Assembly: GCF_030734285.1 (NCBI RefSeq)
Contig: NZ_CP132294.1
Coordinates: forward strand, 3,472,001-3,536,000
From: Natronococcus sp. AD-5
Lineage (GTDB): Archaea > Halobacteriota > Halobacteria > Halobacteriales > Natrialbaceae
Reading direction: 5' to 3'
Length of the DNA stretch: 64,000 bases
The notes beneath the pieces were generated by a model that saw only the letters and a list, made by a program, of their open reading frames with translations, made no database searches and was not told where the DNA came from. A program made the translations under genes and the position numbers. Within the stretch, counting starts at the first letter, position 1. Each line of letters starts with the position of its first letter. Shown here piece by piece: positions 63,725 to 64,000 of the stretch.

Positions 63725-64000
63725 TCACTCGTGATACGTCGGCGCCGCTGCCTCGACCGTCTCGCAGGCTAAAGCGTCGAACGTCGCCTCGCTCGCGACC
63801 ACGTCGACGTCGATTCCGTGCTCGACCGCGGTCTCCAGCGTCGGCTCGCCGATGACGCCGACGACCGCGTCCTCGAGTCCCGCAGTCGCCGCCTCGCGCA
63901 CGCCGCGGTCGGCGGCGACCTCGAGGAAGTGCTCGACCGTCAGCGACGAGGTGAAACAGGCGGCGTCGAGCTCGCCGTCGGCGGCGAGTTCGGCCGACTC
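63725..64000 (-). CDS. hemD: Uroporphyrinogen-III synthase, C-terminal part
   Basis: Partial: 91 residues before the stop at 63725-63727; the gene continues past the right edge. The remaining part reads LDAACFTSSLTVEHFLEVAA, VVGVIGEPTLETAVEHGIDV and VASEATFDALACETVEAAAP. The F-T-S-x-x-x-V/T-E-x-F, I-G-x-x-T and A-x-x-x-T-x-x-x-L-x-x blocks are those of HemD, which closes hydroxymethylbilane to uroporphyrinogen III for heme, siroheme and cobamides. The stop is well supported by homology and is followed by the YndJ-like gene converging with it. Confidence 0.92.
   Translation of the reverse strand, partial: ESAELAADGELDAACFTSSLTVEHFLEVAADRGVREAATAGLEDAVVGVIGEPTLETAVEHGIDVDVVASEATFDALACETVEAAAPTYHE

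Overview
The window is from a halophilic archaeon (class Halobacteria). Very high GC with strong G/C third-codon bias, acidic proteins rich in Asp and Glu, Tat-type (twin-arginine) lipoproteins, TATA-like boxes about 25-30 nt upstream of start codons (leaderless transcripts) and archaeal signature genes (PurO IMP cyclohydrolase, Hef, Hel308, Cgi121, the DNA polymerase D large subunit, type 2 IPP isomerase) all agree. The style fits the Natrialbales (Natrinema/Haloterrigena-like), but that is a judgement from gene content, not a measured placement.

Most of the window is core chromosome. 0-17 kb: end of an AI-2E family exporter, a DUF5518 membrane protein, a MacB/LolD-like ABC pair, rpiA, IPP isomerase, a DUF1931 histone-fold protein, larB, a 49-residue zinc-finger protein, a GIY-YIG protein, an FMN reductase, a phosphohexomutase, a serine O-acetyltransferase, a phosphoesterase, a divergent HxlR regulator / DUF2703 pair, purO and a large PhoX-type protein. 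17-31 kb: tRNA-Gln(CUG), a rhodanese-like lipoprotein, an Old Yellow Enzyme homologue, a zinc alcohol dehydrogenase divergent from an amidohydrolase-DUF59 pair, the hel308-cgi121 pair, an M50 protease, a ferredoxin, malate dehydrogenase and small enzymes. 31-41 kb: Hef, a decayed tspO gene carrying a short palindromic insertion, an HTH-10 regulator, a polyprenol-kinase-like membrane protein, a CBS-glyS operon and small proteins. 41-47.5 kb: a five-gene dipeptide/oligopeptide ABC importer. 47.8-64 kb: a PPC-domain protein and the polymerase D large subunit with a 508-residue intein, a rubredoxin-like protein, ketopantoate reductase, a NifU-domain protein, a PHP phosphoesterase, a RecJ/DHH nuclease, an epimerase-like gene broken by a frameshift, a DUF4166/YndJ pair and the start of hemD at the right edge.

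The most unusual points are: the tspO pseudogene, whose frame is restored at the insertion point by removing a 56-nt palindromic element; intergenic blocks sharing sequence between about 8.4 and 34.6 kb; the PolD intein ending in Gln; PCNA-binding-like motifs in three separate replication/repair proteins; an alcohol dehydrogenase/amidohydrolase/DUF59 set resembling the accessory genes of bacterial propane monooxygenase operons, with no monooxygenase in view; and two very small candidate genes with well-placed promoters. No CRISPR array, rRNA, complete insertion sequence, prophage or recognisable defence island was seen.
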